This document shows, one piece after another, positions 7,431 to 17,938 of a stretch of DNA of 64,000 nucleotides. Origin of the DNA: Terribium retamae (lineage in GTDB: Bacteria > Pseudomonadota > Alphaproteobacteria > Rhizobiales > Rhizobiaceae); assembly GCF_022347545.1 (NCBI RefSeq), contig NZ_JAKREW010000004.1, positions 124,001 to 188,000 on the forward strand. Reading direction: 5' to 3'. How positions within the stretch are numbered: the first letter of the stretch is position 1; the number at the start of each line of letters is the position of its first letter. The position numbers were made by a program, and so were the translations under genes. The notes beneath the pieces are model-generated. The model did not search any database. It was not told where the DNA came from and was given only the letters and a program-made list of their open reading frames with translations.

Positions 7431-8291
7431 ATGGACAACGAGCAAAGCACAAACTCAACGATCAAAGCGCCAAGAAATTTAGAATCCTTCGAGGTACCTT
7501 ACTTTCCGAAGGATGACTTGATTTGCTCCCGCCCTCTATATTTATTCCTACATGACCATTCTATGATTTTGGACCACTTTCTCCACACTATTAACTTGGC
7601 CGCAACAGCAGATAAAGTTCAAAAAATCGCAAGCAGGGCGTTAAATAAAATCGACAACAAAGCTATGAATCAAGATGACGAAAATGAAGAGGAAGAATTC
7701 TCTGGAGAAAACTTCAAACGATTAAAAGACAGAGCCTATATTTCAAGCAAGAATCTTTTGACAGGAATAATAGATTCATTTTTGTGGTACATTTCAGAAA
7801 TTATTCAAGAGTCAATGAAAAGAAAGCCGGAGATAGTTAAATCCGGACAAACAATAAAAATTGAGGAGTTATTTCTTTTCAAGAAGAAACGCGACCTTAT
7901 CAATCATATTGTAGAGCAGAAAGTTCATTCACTTTCCTACAAAGGAATTGATGAAATAGAAAAATTTATTTCCGACTCTCTTGGGGTCGATATGTTTGTC
8001 GAAAAAGATGACAAGGATTATATGAAGCAATTTATCGAAACAAGAAATATTTATGTGCACAACAGAGGTATTGCCGACAGGGTTTTTGTCGAAAAGATGA
8101 AATACATCAATAAGACATATACAGTGGGGAAGAGAATTTCCTTTGATTACGAAAAACTCGCTTTACTGTCGAACGTTTGCGCCAAAACTGCAAATAATAT
8201 TGATGAAAAGATATCACTCAAATTCGGAATAGAGAGGAAGAAGAGATCCACTTGGAAGAAAAATGCAAAACCTGTTGGGTATCAGGACTAA
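7431..8291 (+). CDS. AT-rich HEPN-type protein, candidate RNase or defence cargo
   Basis: A 286-residue protein encoded in visibly AT-rich DNA, unlike every chromosomal gene around it, so recently acquired. Near the C-terminus the helix ETRNIYVHNRGI carries R205-x4-H210, the RX4-6H signature of HEPN domains, whose known members include ribonucleases of toxin-antitoxin, abortive-infection and CRISPR-associated systems. The rest is helical and lysine/glutamate-rich with an acidic run near residues 82-90. The ATG at 7431 has GGAGG ten bases upstream; a GTG at 7404 is an alternative. It is transcribed alone, opposite to the replication operon, the usual position of cargo in such islands. Function is an inference; a structural HEPN protein without nuclease activity is equally possible. 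Confidence 0.7.
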   Translation: MDNEQSTNSTIKAPRNLESFEVPYFPKDDLICSRPLYLFLHDHSMILDHFLHTINLAATADKVQKIASRALNKIDNKAMNQDDENEEEEFSGENFKRLKDRAYISSKNLLTGIIDSFLWYISEIIQESMKRKPEIVKSGQTIKIEELFLFKKKRDLINHIVEQKVHSLSYKGIDEIEKFISDSLGVDMFVEKDDKDYMKQFIETRNIYVHNRGIADRVFVEKMKYINKTYTVGKRISFDYEKLALLSNVCAKTANNIDEKISLKFGIERKKRSTWKKNAKPVGYQD

Positions 8292-8302
8292 AGTAAAAGA
8301 AT

Positions 8303-8328
8303 AGGCCCAAGGAGGGGTCCAAGGGCCT
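8303..8328 (+). terminator. Hairpin downstream of the HEPN gene
   Basis: AGGCCC (8303-8308) pairs with GGGCCT (8323-8328), with a further GG/CC pair inside after an A-A mismatch. It begins 11 bases after the stop of the HEPN gene and precedes the convergent integrase gene. There is no T-run, so termination is only a possibility. Confidence 0.35.
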
Positions 8329-8401
8329 GTAAAGTCTACGGTTATGTAGAGGTATCAAGGAACCCAATGTGTACAAAGTCAAAGAGGATCAGAAAAGATA
8401 A

Positions 8402-9580
8402 CTATATCAAATGGTTATTATCAACCAAGGGTATCGCCTTGAGCTCATCCACCCTTGGAGACTTGACTTGCTTAAGACACAACGTCTCCTCTTGTCTCCG
8501 ACTCAATAGCTTCGCCCTAACAGCCCCTTGGTTCGCATGGGAATATCTCATCAGTTGGGCGAGTGTCCTATGACCGGAAATTGAAGCCACCTCTGGGACA
8601 GTCAAGCCGAGTTCAAACAGCCTTGAGATCGCCTCATGTCGGAGATCGTGGAAATTCAGATCATCTAAGCCAGCCCTCTTCAGCAGTTTGTCCCATGCGA
8701 GACGGAGAGCTAGCGCTGTCGTCGGAAATGCCCGGTCGGTTCCCCTAGCATCGTCCTTTTTGACTGCCGACAAAATGGCAATCGCTCTATTAGTCAGAGG
8801 GATCACCCGGGAATAGCCGCTCTTTGACTCAGGGATGACCAGAGAGGAGCGTTCGAAATCGACATGGCGGAATTGTATCGCCAATATCTCACCGCGTCTC
8901 ATGGCCGTCTCTAGGGCGAAAAGAATGATAGGAAGGACATAAGTGTTTCGGCACTTTCTGGCCGACTGGATAAGCCTTTCCTCCTCTGAAGGTCCACGGG
9001 TCCCATCAGGACGAATGTCGCCACTTTGAAGCCGTCTTTCCCTCTTGTTGTCGATGACACGAAGCTTCAAGGCGTCTAACGGGTTTGAGACTGGGATTTC
9101 CCACTCGACAGAGGCATGACGGAACATGTTGCTGAGTGGAGAAAGTTGCCGCTTCAGAGATTTTGCCGTTATCGGAGCGGAGCTTTTGCGGCCCTCAGAA
9201 GAACCAAAGGCAATGTTCTGGTGCCTGGGCTCTTTCAGCCGCTTGTCTCGATACGCTGCAAAGTCGGCTGTCGTGAGATCGGAGAGAGGCTTTCGACATA
9301 TCGGGTCTTGAAGGAAGCGATTCAGGATAATCGTCTCTACCTCGGAGGATCGCTTCTTTGAGACGACTTCATCCCTGTATCTGGTGACAAGTTCAGACAG
9401 AAGTATATCTTTGAGGGCTTTTCGACATGGCCCGAGTTCTTGCCGGTCTGCCTGCCCTTCGATCAACCTAGCCCATTCCCGAGCATCCCCTTTTGATAGG
9501 AAGGATTTGGAGATTGGAGGGAAGCCCTTTCGCCTGACTTGGACTTGCCATCTCCCGTTACGCCTTCGAAAAGTAGCCAT
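8402..9580 (-). CDS. int: Tyrosine recombinase, phage-type integrase
   Basis: A 392-residue protein with an N-terminal arm-binding-like segment (MATFRRRNGRWQVQVRRKGF), a SAM-like core-binding region (about 60-160) and a complete catalytic domain: R228 in ETAMRRGE, K253 in ESKSGYSR, H311-x2-R314 in HDLRHE, H337 in SGHRT and nucleophile Y346 in MRYSH. It should integrate and excise the element at tRNA-Val. I chose the ATG at 9580 over an in-frame codon at 9682 because MATFRRRNGRWQV is the usual beginning of this class; the 34-residue extension would read through the paired TGTGAC sites. The gene is at the right end, reading inward, and its upstream region carries the putative right arm sites, so Int may repress its own transcription. 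Confidence 0.95.
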   Translation of the reverse strand: MATFRRRNGRWQVQVRRKGFPPISKSFLSKGDAREWARLIEGQADRQELGPCRKALKDILLSELVTRYRDEVVSKKRSSEVETIILNRFLQDPICRKPLSDLTTADFAAYRDKRLKEPRHQNIAFGSSEGRKSSAPITAKSLKRQLSPLSNMFRHASVEWEIPVSNPLDALKLRVIDNKRERRLQSGDIRPDGTRGPSEEERLIQSARKCRNTYVLPIILFALETAMRRGEILAIQFRHVDFERSSLVIPESKSGYSRVIPLTNRAIAILSAVKKDDARGTDRAFPTTALALRLAWDKLLKRAGLDDLNFHDLRHEAISRLFELGLTVPEVASISGHRTLAQLMRYSHANQGAVRAKLLSRRQEETLCLKQVKSPRVDELKAIPLVDNNHLI

Positions 9581-9592
9581 TTCGGTTCTCGC

Positions 9593-9609
9593 TGTGACTG
9601 AGTTGTGAC
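9593..9609 (+). promoter_or_regulatory. Putative right integrase arm sites: two TGTGAC motifs 11 bp apart
   Basis: TGTGAC at 9593-9598 and 9604-9609, start to start 11 bp, second followed by AGC, exactly as at 1818-1834 and in the same orientation. The pair lies 13-29 bp upstream of the integrase start codon and 97 bp from the attR core. In the excised circle the two pairs would flank the attachment core. Confidence 0.5.
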
Positions 9610-9705
9610 AGCAGCCGAAAACCAGACTTCCCGTTCGAGACTGACCTACTCTATGTGATTGAATAGAATAGATATTTCTCAACCATGGACTAACCGACAG
9701 AGAAA

Positions 9706-9766
<61 letters not shown>

Positions 9767-9978
9767 ACCACTTGATATCGAGAAGTTTTCAAATTTTGCG
9801 GCGGGCGAATTGCGCCCGACTGCAACGCAGGTGGCACGTTAATCTGCGCAAATTTGCCAGAATCGCCGTCGCGATGTTTGAAGAAGGCCCAGGTCCTTGA
9901 AATAGTCGTCGACAGCTCGACTGCCACGGGCCAGGCAGTCCGGGTCGAATCTGGCATAGATCTCGGTGACCCCAGCCG

Positions 9979-10968
9979 CTATGCGATCCGCTGGAGCTGT
10001 TCTGTCTCGACGCGCTTGCGTATCCCTGTAGCGACGACCGAAACGCGGAATTTTCCCGAAAAGGCCGGGTCGAAGATAGCACCGACAATGATGTCGGCAT
10101 CGGCGTCCACCTCCTCCCGTATCCGGGTTGCGGCCTCGTCGACTTCGAATAGGGTCATGTCGGTGCCGCCGCAGATCGACACCAGCAAGCCGCGAGCGCC
10201 GCTCATGGAGGCTTCGTCGAGGAGCGGATTGGCGATTGCAGCTTCCGCCGCCGCTTTTGCACGGCCCTGCCCCGATGCTTCCCCGGTCCCCATCATCGCG
10301 CGCCCCATGTCTTTCATCACTGATCTCACATCGGCGAAATCCAGATTGATCAGGCCCTCCTTAACGATGAGATCCGTGATGCACCTGACACCAGCGAAGA
10401 GCACGCCATCGGCCATGACAAACGCATCGGCAAAGGTGGTCTTGGAGTCGGCAATCCTGAAAAGGTTTTGGTTCGGGATTACGATGACGGTGTCAGCGCT
10501 CTCGCGCAGGCGCTCTATGCCCTCTTCGGCCGCTTGCATCCTGCGTTTGCCTTCAAACGCGAAAGGCTTTGTAACAACCGCCACCGTCAAAATGCCGGCA
10601 CTGCGCGCAGCGCGCGCGATGATCGGCGCAGCCCCTGTCCCGGTGCCGCCTCCCATGCCTGCGGTAATGAAACACATGTGGGTGCCGGCGAGATGATCCA
10701 TGACTTCATCGATCGATTCTTCCGCAGCGGCGGCACCGACCTGAGGCATGGAGCCAGCGCCCAGGCCCTCGGTCACGTGAGCGCCAAGCTGGATCAGCCG
10801 CGATGACTTCGACATGGCCAAAGCCTGGGCATCGGTGTTGGCCGCAACGAACTCGACGCCCTGTAAGTCTTCGACAATCATGTTGTTGATGGCGTTTCCA
10901 CCCGCGCCGCCAACCCCGAAGATCGTGATCTTGGGCTTCATTTCCAATATTTCTGGCTTGGCGGTCAT
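9979..10968 (-). CDS. ftsZ2: FtsZ2-like short tubulin homologue lacking the C-terminal tail
   Basis: A 329-residue FtsZ. It has the N-terminal nucleotide-binding GVGGAGGNA (18-26), the tubulin signature GGGTGTG (106-112) and the synergy-loop region NLDFAD (208-213), so GTP binding and probably polymer assembly are retained. It stops shortly after the globular core (RVSVVATGI, then 12 residues), lacking the variable linker and the C-terminal peptide that in ordinary FtsZ binds FtsA, ZipA and other partners. Sinorhizobium meliloti has a similar shortened second FtsZ. The ATG at 10968 has TAGGAGAGG just upstream. The gene stands alone, away from ftsQA, which supports a second copy. The main division ftsZ should be elsewhere in the genome. 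Confidence 0.9.
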   Translation of the reverse strand: MTAKPEILEMKPKITIFGVGGAGGNAINNMIVEDLQGVEFVAANTDAQALAMSKSSRLIQLGAHVTEGLGAGSMPQVGAAAAEESIDEVMDHLAGTHMCFITAGMGGGTGTGAAPIIARAARSAGILTVAVVTKPFAFEGKRRMQAAEEGIERLRESADTVIVIPNQNLFRIADSKTTFADAFVMADGVLFAGVRCITDLIVKEGLINLDFADVRSVMKDMGRAMMGTGEASGQGRAKAAAEAAIANPLLDEASMSGARGLLVSICGGTDMTLFEVDEAATRIREEVDADADIIVGAIFDPAFSGKFRVSVVATGIRKRVETEQLQRIA

Positions 10969-11182
10969 TGGCCTCTCCTACGACAAGTGCTCGCTCCGCT
11001 GCGCGAAGCGAGCAACGAGTATGCGAATCAATGCGATTTCCCCTGCCTAAGGAATCAGAGCAGATGCTGTGCGACAAGGTCGAGTTGGCCGTCTCGACAC
11101 CTAAGCCCGCTCCGGCACAATATGCACACGCGGGCAATCCGATGCGTCGATTCAGCTGAGCCCGGCCGGAAGATTACTCACG

Positions 11183-12283
11183 ATGAACCTTGATCGTAAA
11201 ATTGCCGTCAACGTCGGACTTCCCGTATTTGCCCTGATTGTTTCGCTCGCCTTTGGCGAATTTCCAATGGACGATGCCAATCTGCCATTCAGGATGGCGC
11301 TCATAGCGATGACCATCGGACTCCTCGTCGCAACGGTCTTCGTCGTCCTGCGCCATGCCGAGACCGTCGCACATCATGTCGGCGAACCCTACGGCACCCT
11401 TGTTCTGACACTGTCGGTTACCACGATCGAGGCATCCCTGATCGTCTCAATGATGCTTCACGGTGCAAACAATCCCACGCTCGCCCGGGAGTCCGTTTTC
11501 TCCACCGTGATGATCGTTTGTGCCGGCGTGGTCGGCGTGTGTATCACGCTTGGCGGTTGGCGCCATCGCCATCAGGATCTCAAGAGGCAAGGAACGAGCG
11601 CCTTTCTGGCTATGCTGATCGCCTTGACCGGCTTTACCCTCGTCCTGCCGAATTTCACGCTTGCCAGCGACCCAGGCACTTTCTCCCCTACGCAAATGGA
11701 GTTTGTGAGCATCCTTTCGATCCTCTTGTACGGCAGCTTTGTGCTGGCGCAGATGAAGCGCTATCGAGCGGATTTTGTGGAGGATATGGCTCTCTCGACA
11801 GCAGAACGCCGGGATGATCGAGGCAAAGGCGTGGCAGTCAGTTCTGCCCTTCTTGTGATCGGTCTTGTCGGGATAGTCCTGCTGGCGGAAAACGCAGCCG
11901 CCGGCCTGGAGGATGGCCTCGTGAGCCTTGGCATCGAACAGTCGGACGCGGTGGTCGGCGCGTTCATCGCCACACTGGTTCTCATGCCGGAATCGGTTGC
12001 TGCCATCAAGGCAGCGCTCCGGAACGAATTGCAACGCAGCCTAAACATCGCGCTGGGCTCAGCCTGCGCAACCATCGGATTGACCATTCCCGTTGTCGCC
12101 ACTGCCGGCCTTCTGACCGGGCGCTCATTGACACTTGGTCTGAGCTCGGGAGATACGGTTTTACTTGTGGTTGCGCTGGGCACCAGCATCGTCAGCTTCG
12201 GAACCGGACGAACGACGGTGCTGACCGGTCTTGTGCATCTGGTGGTGTTCTTCGCCTATCTGCTTCTTATCGTAGCGCCTTGA
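11183..12283 (+). CDS. Calcium:proton antiporter-like membrane protein (ChaA/y4hA type)
   Basis: A 366-residue membrane protein with about 11 hydrophobic segments. The motif GEPYGTLVLTLSVTTIEASLI (quoted in part GEPYGTLVLTLSVTTIEA) and a matching second half around GAFIATLVLMPESVAAIKAA are the inverted alpha repeats of the cation/Ca2+ exchanger superfamily, and the HHVGEPYG variant fits ChaA and rhizobial y4hA proteins. It should exchange Ca2+ (or Na+/K+) for protons across the inner membrane. The gene is divergent from ftsZ2 across 214 bp and followed by a convergent LysR gene. Ion specificity cannot be read from the sequence. Confidence 0.85.
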   Translation: MNLDRKIAVNVGLPVFALIVSLAFGEFPMDDANLPFRMALIAMTIGLLVATVFVVLRHAETVAHHVGEPYGTLVLTLSVTTIEASLIVSMMLHGANNPTLARESVFSTVMIVCAGVVGVCITLGGWRHRHQDLKRQGTSAFLAMLIALTGFTLVLPNFTLASDPGTFSPTQMEFVSILSILLYGSFVLAQMKRYRADFVEDMALSTAERRDDRGKGVAVSSALLVIGLVGIVLLAENAAAGLEDGLVSLGIEQSDAVVGAFIATLVLMPESVAAIKAALRNELQRSLNIALGSACATIGLTIPVVATAGLLTGRSLTLGLSSGDTVLLVVALGTSIVSFGTGRTTVLTGLVHLVVFFAYLLLIVAP

Positions 12284-12525
12284 GGCGGTCGGCAATCGCC
12301 AGGTCAGCACGTTTCCACGACGCAGATTGCGCGCAAAGACTCACGAATTTCCATGCATGAGAGGCAATTCGGTTGTCGAGATTTGACAATGCGAGCGAAG
12401 AAGAGACGGTACAGGACATTCTGGGCACCGATCCGGCACGAGAAACGAGTCGGGCCCTCAGAGCGGTCCGCAGCCACCTGGACCGGGCACATTGGAGGCG
12501 CGTTCAGACGCTGACACCCCGGGGG

Positions 12526-13410
12526 TCAGGCAGCCATTTCCGCAAACAGCCAGTCGCGAAACGCCTTGACCTTCTTCTGTCTCAAGGCGCCTTCGGGATA
12601 GACCACATAGTAGCTCCATCTCGATTTGAGGGAGATATCGAAGGGACGCACCAACCTCCCTGCTGCCAAATCCGCTGAGACGAGCGCACTTCTGCCGAGA
12701 AGAACCCCCTCACCGTACACGGCCGCCTCGACCGCGTAGACGGCGGAGTCGAATTTCACGCCACCGTCCGGCTTGATGTCATCGATACCAACTTCGTGGA
12801 ACCACTTCTCCCAACCGAGTTGAAAATTGTCATGGATGAGTCTGTGGTGTCGAAGATCGGCTGGCGTGCGCAACGGGTGTTTGCCTTCGAGCAATGAAGG
12901 GCTGCAGACAGGTGAAACGTCCTCGTCAGCCAGAAATTCTGAAACCACGCCCTGATAGTCGCCCATGCCATAGCGAATGGCGATGTCGATCCCATCCCTG
13001 ATGAAGTCGGCATGCACACCCGATGTAGACAGGCGCACATCGAGATCCGGATGCGCGCTGTGAAAGCGGTGCAACCGCGGAACAAGCCAGCGGCCTGCAA
13101 AGCCGTCGGACGTACTGACCGTGAGGACACCCGCCGCCCTTGATGCCGAAGCGGCCATCGTCGCAGCAGCAATGCGGTCCAGCGCCGGACCGATCTCGGC
13201 AACATACGCGGCACCCTGAGGCGTGAGTCGCACCGAGCGCGTGTGCCGTTCAAACAACCGGGTGCCCAAAACCTCCTCCAGGTTCCGGATCGCACGACTG
13301 ACGGCCGCGTGTGTCACGAGGAGTTCATCGGCAGCCTTGGTAAAGCTCAAATGACGTGCCGCCGCGTCAAAAGCGGGAAGAGCGGTCAAGGGTGGCAGCT
13401 TACGAGCCAT
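12526..13410 (-). CDS. LysR family transcriptional regulator, GcvA-like
   Basis: A 294-residue LTTR. The N-terminal winged helix covers about residues 6-65 (AARHLSFTKAADELLVTHAAVSRAIRNLEE quoted in part as FTKAADELLVTHAAVSRAI), and residues 90-294 form the periplasmic-binding-like effector domain. The start MARKLPPLTALPAFDAAARH is typical of the GcvA subgroup. It is divergent from a DUF1127 gene with 138 bp between the starts, so it may control that gene and itself. The effector is unknown; GcvA-like LTTRs in this order regulate very diverse targets. Confidence 0.9.
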   Translation of the reverse strand: MARKLPPLTALPAFDAAARHLSFTKAADELLVTHAAVSRAIRNLEEVLGTRLFERHTRSVRLTPQGAAYVAEIGPALDRIAAATMAASASRAAGVLTVSTSDGFAGRWLVPRLHRFHSAHPDLDVRLSTSGVHADFIRDGIDIAIRYGMGDYQGVVSEFLADEDVSPVCSPSLLEGKHPLRTPADLRHHRLIHDNFQLGWEKWFHEVGIDDIKPDGGVKFDSAVYAVEAAVYGEGVLLGRSALVSADLAAGRLVRPFDISLKSRWSYYVVYPEGALRQKKVKAFRDWLFAEMAA

Positions 13411-13548
13411 CGCATTTGAAACTTTTGCTTACAAATTTCGAAGAATTAGTCGTTTGTCGTCCGAGCCCGAATTGCACATGCTTATCCCGCGAAATCAAGC
13501 GATTTCCACCCCTTGGACAACCCAACGAACTCCGGGAAGAGCCCTAAG

Positions 13549-13776
13549 ATGACAAACATTTACGCACTTACACCCTCGCAATCTCCCGTATTGGCCGACT
13601 TCGCGGAAACGATCGCCGCCGCATGCAACCGGCTCGTAGCCGCTGCCAATGACCTGTTCGTCAAATTGCATGATCGCCAGGCGATGAAGCGCCTCGAACG
13701 CTTCTCCGGCCACCGGCTTCAGGATGTCGGCTTCCAACGTGAGTGGGATGGCTCGATCCAGCCACTCAACCGCTGA
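13549..13776 (+). CDS. DUF1127 small protein
   Basis: A 75-residue protein. Its C-terminal half (KLHDRQAMKRLERFSGHRLQDVGF) follows the DUF1127 pattern of an arginine-rich helix then L-x-D-[IV]-G. The ATG at 13549 has GGGAAGAG upstream at a good distance. In alphaproteobacteria some DUF1127 proteins act as small RNA- or DNA-binding regulators of phosphate and carbon metabolism, but this member is untested. It is divergent from the LysR gene and 35 bp upstream of the VOC gene, which may be co-transcribed. A second DUF1127 gene lies at 28343-28591. Confidence 0.75.
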   Translation: MTNIYALTPSQSPVLADFAETIAAACNRLVAAANDLFVKLHDRQAMKRLERFSGHRLQDVGFQREWDGSIQPLNR

Positions 13777-13811
13777 TCGGCCCGAAATGCCCTGACAGAA
13801 AGGTCAACGCC

Positions 13812-14264
13812 ATGAAAATCTACCCGCACCTCTGGTTCAAAGGCCGAGCCGAAGAAGCCATGGAGTTCTACCGGTCGGTATTCAAGGACTCTAAGACTTT
13901 GAGCCAAACCAAGTTGCCCGATCCGGAACTGTCGGTTGTCCGCTTCGAGCTGGCCGGAATCCCGATCCAAGCCCTCAATGCCGGCTCGCATGTCACCTAC
14001 AACGAAGCCTTTTCGTTTCTGGTCGAGACCGGCGACCAGGCAGAAACCGACTACTACTGGAATGCGCTGATAGCCGACGGCGGCCGGGAGCAGCCCTGCG
14101 GCTGGCTGACGGACAAGTTCGGCGTCTATTGGCAGGTCACGCCGACGATCCTGCTCGAAATGATTGCCGACAAGGACCGGGCCAAAGCCGAGCGCGCCAT
14201 GCAGGCCATGTACAAGATGAAGAAGATCATCATCGCCGATCTCGAGCAGGCATATAGGGGGTAG
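13812..14264 (+). CDS. VOC-superfamily protein (PhnB/3-demethylubiquinone methyltransferase-like fold)
   Basis: A 150-residue protein of the glyoxalase/bleomycin-resistance superfamily. The opening MKIYPHLWFKGRAEEAMEFYRSVF, the middle QALNAGSHVTYNEAFSFLVET (quoted in part) and the ending GVYWQVTP are typical of the PhnB-like group often mislabelled as methyltransferases. The ATG at 13812 has AAAGG upstream; an earlier GTG at 13743 overlaps the DUF1127 gene and is less likely. The next gene starts two bases after its stop, so the two form an operon. Substrate unknown. Confidence 0.85.
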   Translation: MKIYPHLWFKGRAEEAMEFYRSVFKDSKTLSQTKLPDPELSVVRFELAGIPIQALNAGSHVTYNEAFSFLVETGDQAETDYYWNALIADGGREQPCGWLTDKFGVYWQVTPTILLEMIADKDRAKAERAMQAMYKMKKIIIADLEQAYRG

Positions 14265-14266
14265 TG

Positions 14267-14635
14267 ATGGACTACGAGCTTGTTGAAAATTGCAGGCGGC
14301 TGGACGAGGCCGCGCGCAATGATCCCGATGTCCTGCGCTCGCTCTATTCCGATGACTTTCTGCTCTATCGGCTCGACAGCAGTGGCGAAACCCTGGTGCT
14401 GGACAAGCAGACGGTGATTTCGTTCTTGGCGGGACAACGTGACAATGACGCGTCGTCGCAAGAGGGGAACACCGTTGAATACCTGCATGCCAGCAAGAGC
14501 GGCGACGTCGGCATGGTCGTCGGAAAGCGTACCATGCAAGCCAATCAGAATCCGGTCGAACTGATCTTCAGCCAGGTTTGGCGGCGCAAGAAGGGCGGTT
14601 GGCAGATGATCCGCGAATCCGTCTACGCGCAATGA
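14267..14635 (+). CDS. NTF2/SnoaL-like (DUF4440-type) protein
   Basis: A 122-residue protein with the NTF2-like cone-fold pattern: an N-terminal helix (ELVENCRRLDEAARNDP), the short strand SDDFLLYRLDSSGE, and the final FSQVWRRKKGGWQMIRESVY typical of DUF4440/SnoaL members, where GGWQMI is the usual ending. Such proteins bind small ligands or act as isomerases or hydrolases; nothing here fixes the reaction. The ATG at 14267 directly follows the VOC stop with GGGGGT upstream; a GTG at 14264 is in the same frame. It probably shares a transcript with the VOC gene. Confidence 0.75.
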   Translation: MDYELVENCRRLDEAARNDPDVLRSLYSDDFLLYRLDSSGETLVLDKQTVISFLAGQRDNDASSQEGNTVEYLHASKSGDVGMVVGKRTMQANQNPVELIFSQVWRRKKGGWQMIRESVYAQ

Positions 14636-15078
14636 CCGATCGGCAGGGGCGACGCCAGGCCGATCCCGCGAGATGAAGAAGACCCGCTCGCCAACGGAAC
14701 GGTCTTTGTTGCCCGAGGCGGAACTCGATCCATGGCCGCCGGGGTCCGTCCATCGCGGTCTATCCGGGCAGTTCCGAACAAAAAACCTTACCGATCTCAC
14801 GGTGAGAAGCCCCGGCAAGGGAACCATCCAGCGCCCGTCGCAACCAGCGCATTCCCGCATGCCGCAGCTCGGCCGGAAGGAGCCTCGGTAAAAGCCGGCC
14901 AGTCTGCCTCAGGGGATTCAAGACTGCGGTTGTTCCAGACGTTCTTTTGTCCCCTCTGCAAGCCAGAGAGTTCGGAAGTCGGTCGGATCGGTTCCAGGAT
15001 GATGCTGGCCAGCCGACCGTAAGAAGCATTTACATTTTTCCGGCTTGATGCCCTGATGGGCAAAGGAGGAAGAGGAGG
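14636..15078. other. Gene-free region upstream of the sigma-54 activator
   Basis: About 440 bp with no supported gene on either strand. It contains a CTCACGGTGAG palindrome near 14797-14807, and AGGAGGAAGAGGAGG immediately before the downstream ATG. It should hold the promoter of the AcoR-like gene, but I cannot point to a -35/-10 pair with confidence. Confidence 0.5.
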
Positions 15079-16983
<1,905 letters not shown>

Positions 16984-16984
16984 A

Positions 16985-17037
16985 GCGCAACAGCTGTTGC
17001 GCCACACCTGTTGCGTTGCAGCGGCGCGCTGCAACAG
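16985..17037. promoter_or_regulatory. Upstream activating sequence: TGTTGC/GCAACA inverted repeats
   Basis: Three symmetric arrangements of the half-site TGTTGC occur in 53 bp: a perfect 18-bp palindrome GCGCAACAGCTGTTGCGC (16985-17002); CTGTTGC (17008-17014) facing GCAACAG (17031-17037); and inside it GTTGCAGCG (17015-17023) facing CGCTGCAAC (17027-17035). They begin two bases past the activator stop and lie about 40-95 bp upstream of the sigma-54 promoter, the right range for an enhancer of the AcoR-like protein. No T-run follows, so a terminator is not the main reading. Confidence 0.75.
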
Positions 17038-17077
17038 ACTTGCCGGCCAAGCCCTTGATTTCCCTCCTCCGATCTGT

Positions 17078-17093
17078 TGGCACGCGCCTTGCA
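17078..17093 (+). promoter_or_regulatory. Sigma-54 (-24/-12) promoter
   Basis: TGGCACG-N4-TTGCA at 17078-17093 matches the RpoN consensus at every defined position, with GG (17079-17080) and GC (17091-17092) ten bases apart. The start codon of the SDR gene lies 36 bp downstream with AGGAGG before it. Together with the enhancer-like repeats and the adjacent activator this is a complete sigma-54 control unit. Confidence 0.92.
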
Positions 17094-17128
17094 TCCCTGT
17101 CGTTCAACAACAATGACAGGAGGAAAAT

Positions 17129-17917
17129 GTGTCCAGGGACCTTGAAGGGCGTTCCATCATCGTCACCGGCGCGGGCCGGGGCATCGGCGAGACCATGGCG
17201 CGCGGGCTGGCCGCTCAGGGCGGCGCACTGGTGATTGCCGACATCAATGGCGAGGCCGCCGAAGCCGTTGCCTCAGGCATTCGCGATAGTGGCGGCAAAG
17301 CCGTCGGCGTGAGCGCCGACGTCTCGGACCGTGAGAGCGTCAAGGGCATGATCGCCAAAGCCGTCGAAGCCAACGGCAGGCTCGATGTCATCTTCAACAA
17401 TGCCGGCATCGCCCAGACGAAGCCATTCCTCTCAATCAGCGACGAGGACTGGCGTCGGGTGATGGATGTCAACGGGCTTGGTGTTCTGATCTGCATGCAG
17501 GAGGCTATCCGCCAGATGATCGCACAGGGCCGGGGCGGCAAAATCATCAACACCGCGTCGATTGCGGGTAAGCAGGGCTACGAGCCGCTCGCCCATTATT
17601 CCGCCAGCAAGTTCGCCGTCGTCGCCCTGACACAAGCCGCCGCCCGCGCTTTCGGCAAGGACCAGATCAACGTCAATGCCATCTGTCCCGGCGTCGTGGC
17701 GACCGACATGTGGAAGGTGATCGACAAGGGCTTTGTCGATGAAGGACTGACACAACGCGACAACCAGGCTTTCGAGACCTTCTCCGCTGACATTCTTCTC
17801 GGCCGTCCGTCCAAGTCCGACGACCTCGTCGGGGTTGCCTGTTTCCTCGCCTCCTCCGCCTCCGACTACATGACCGGCCAGAGCCTGGTGGTCGACGGCG
17901 GCATGGTTCTCATCTGA
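17129..17917 (+). CDS. Short-chain dehydrogenase, acetoin/diol-dehydrogenase-like
   Basis: A 262-residue classical SDR with TGAGRGIG (13-20) for NAD(H), NNAG (90-93) and the catalytic set S144, Y157 and K161 (YSASK). Sequence character resembles acetoin (diacetyl) reductases and sugar-alcohol dehydrogenases. It starts with GTG at 17129, five bases after AGGAGG. It is the first gene of the sigma-54 operon, followed after 21 bp by the zinc alcohol dehydrogenase. The pair SDR plus MDR fits interconversion of alcohol and ketone in a vicinal diol or hydroxyketone; the substrate is inferred from context. Confidence 0.88.
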   Translation: MSRDLEGRSIIVTGAGRGIGETMARGLAAQGGALVIADINGEAAEAVASGIRDSGGKAVGVSADVSDRESVKGMIAKAVEANGRLDVIFNNAGIAQTKPFLSISDEDWRRVMDVNGLGVLICMQEAIRQMIAQGRGGKIINTASIAGKQGYEPLAHYSASKFAVVALTQAAARAFGKDQINVNAICPGVVATDMWKVIDKGFVDEGLTQRDNQAFETFSADILLGRPSKSDDLVGVACFLASSASDYMTGQSLVVDGGMVLI

Positions 17918-17938
17918 CGGTATCGAAGGACAGACACG

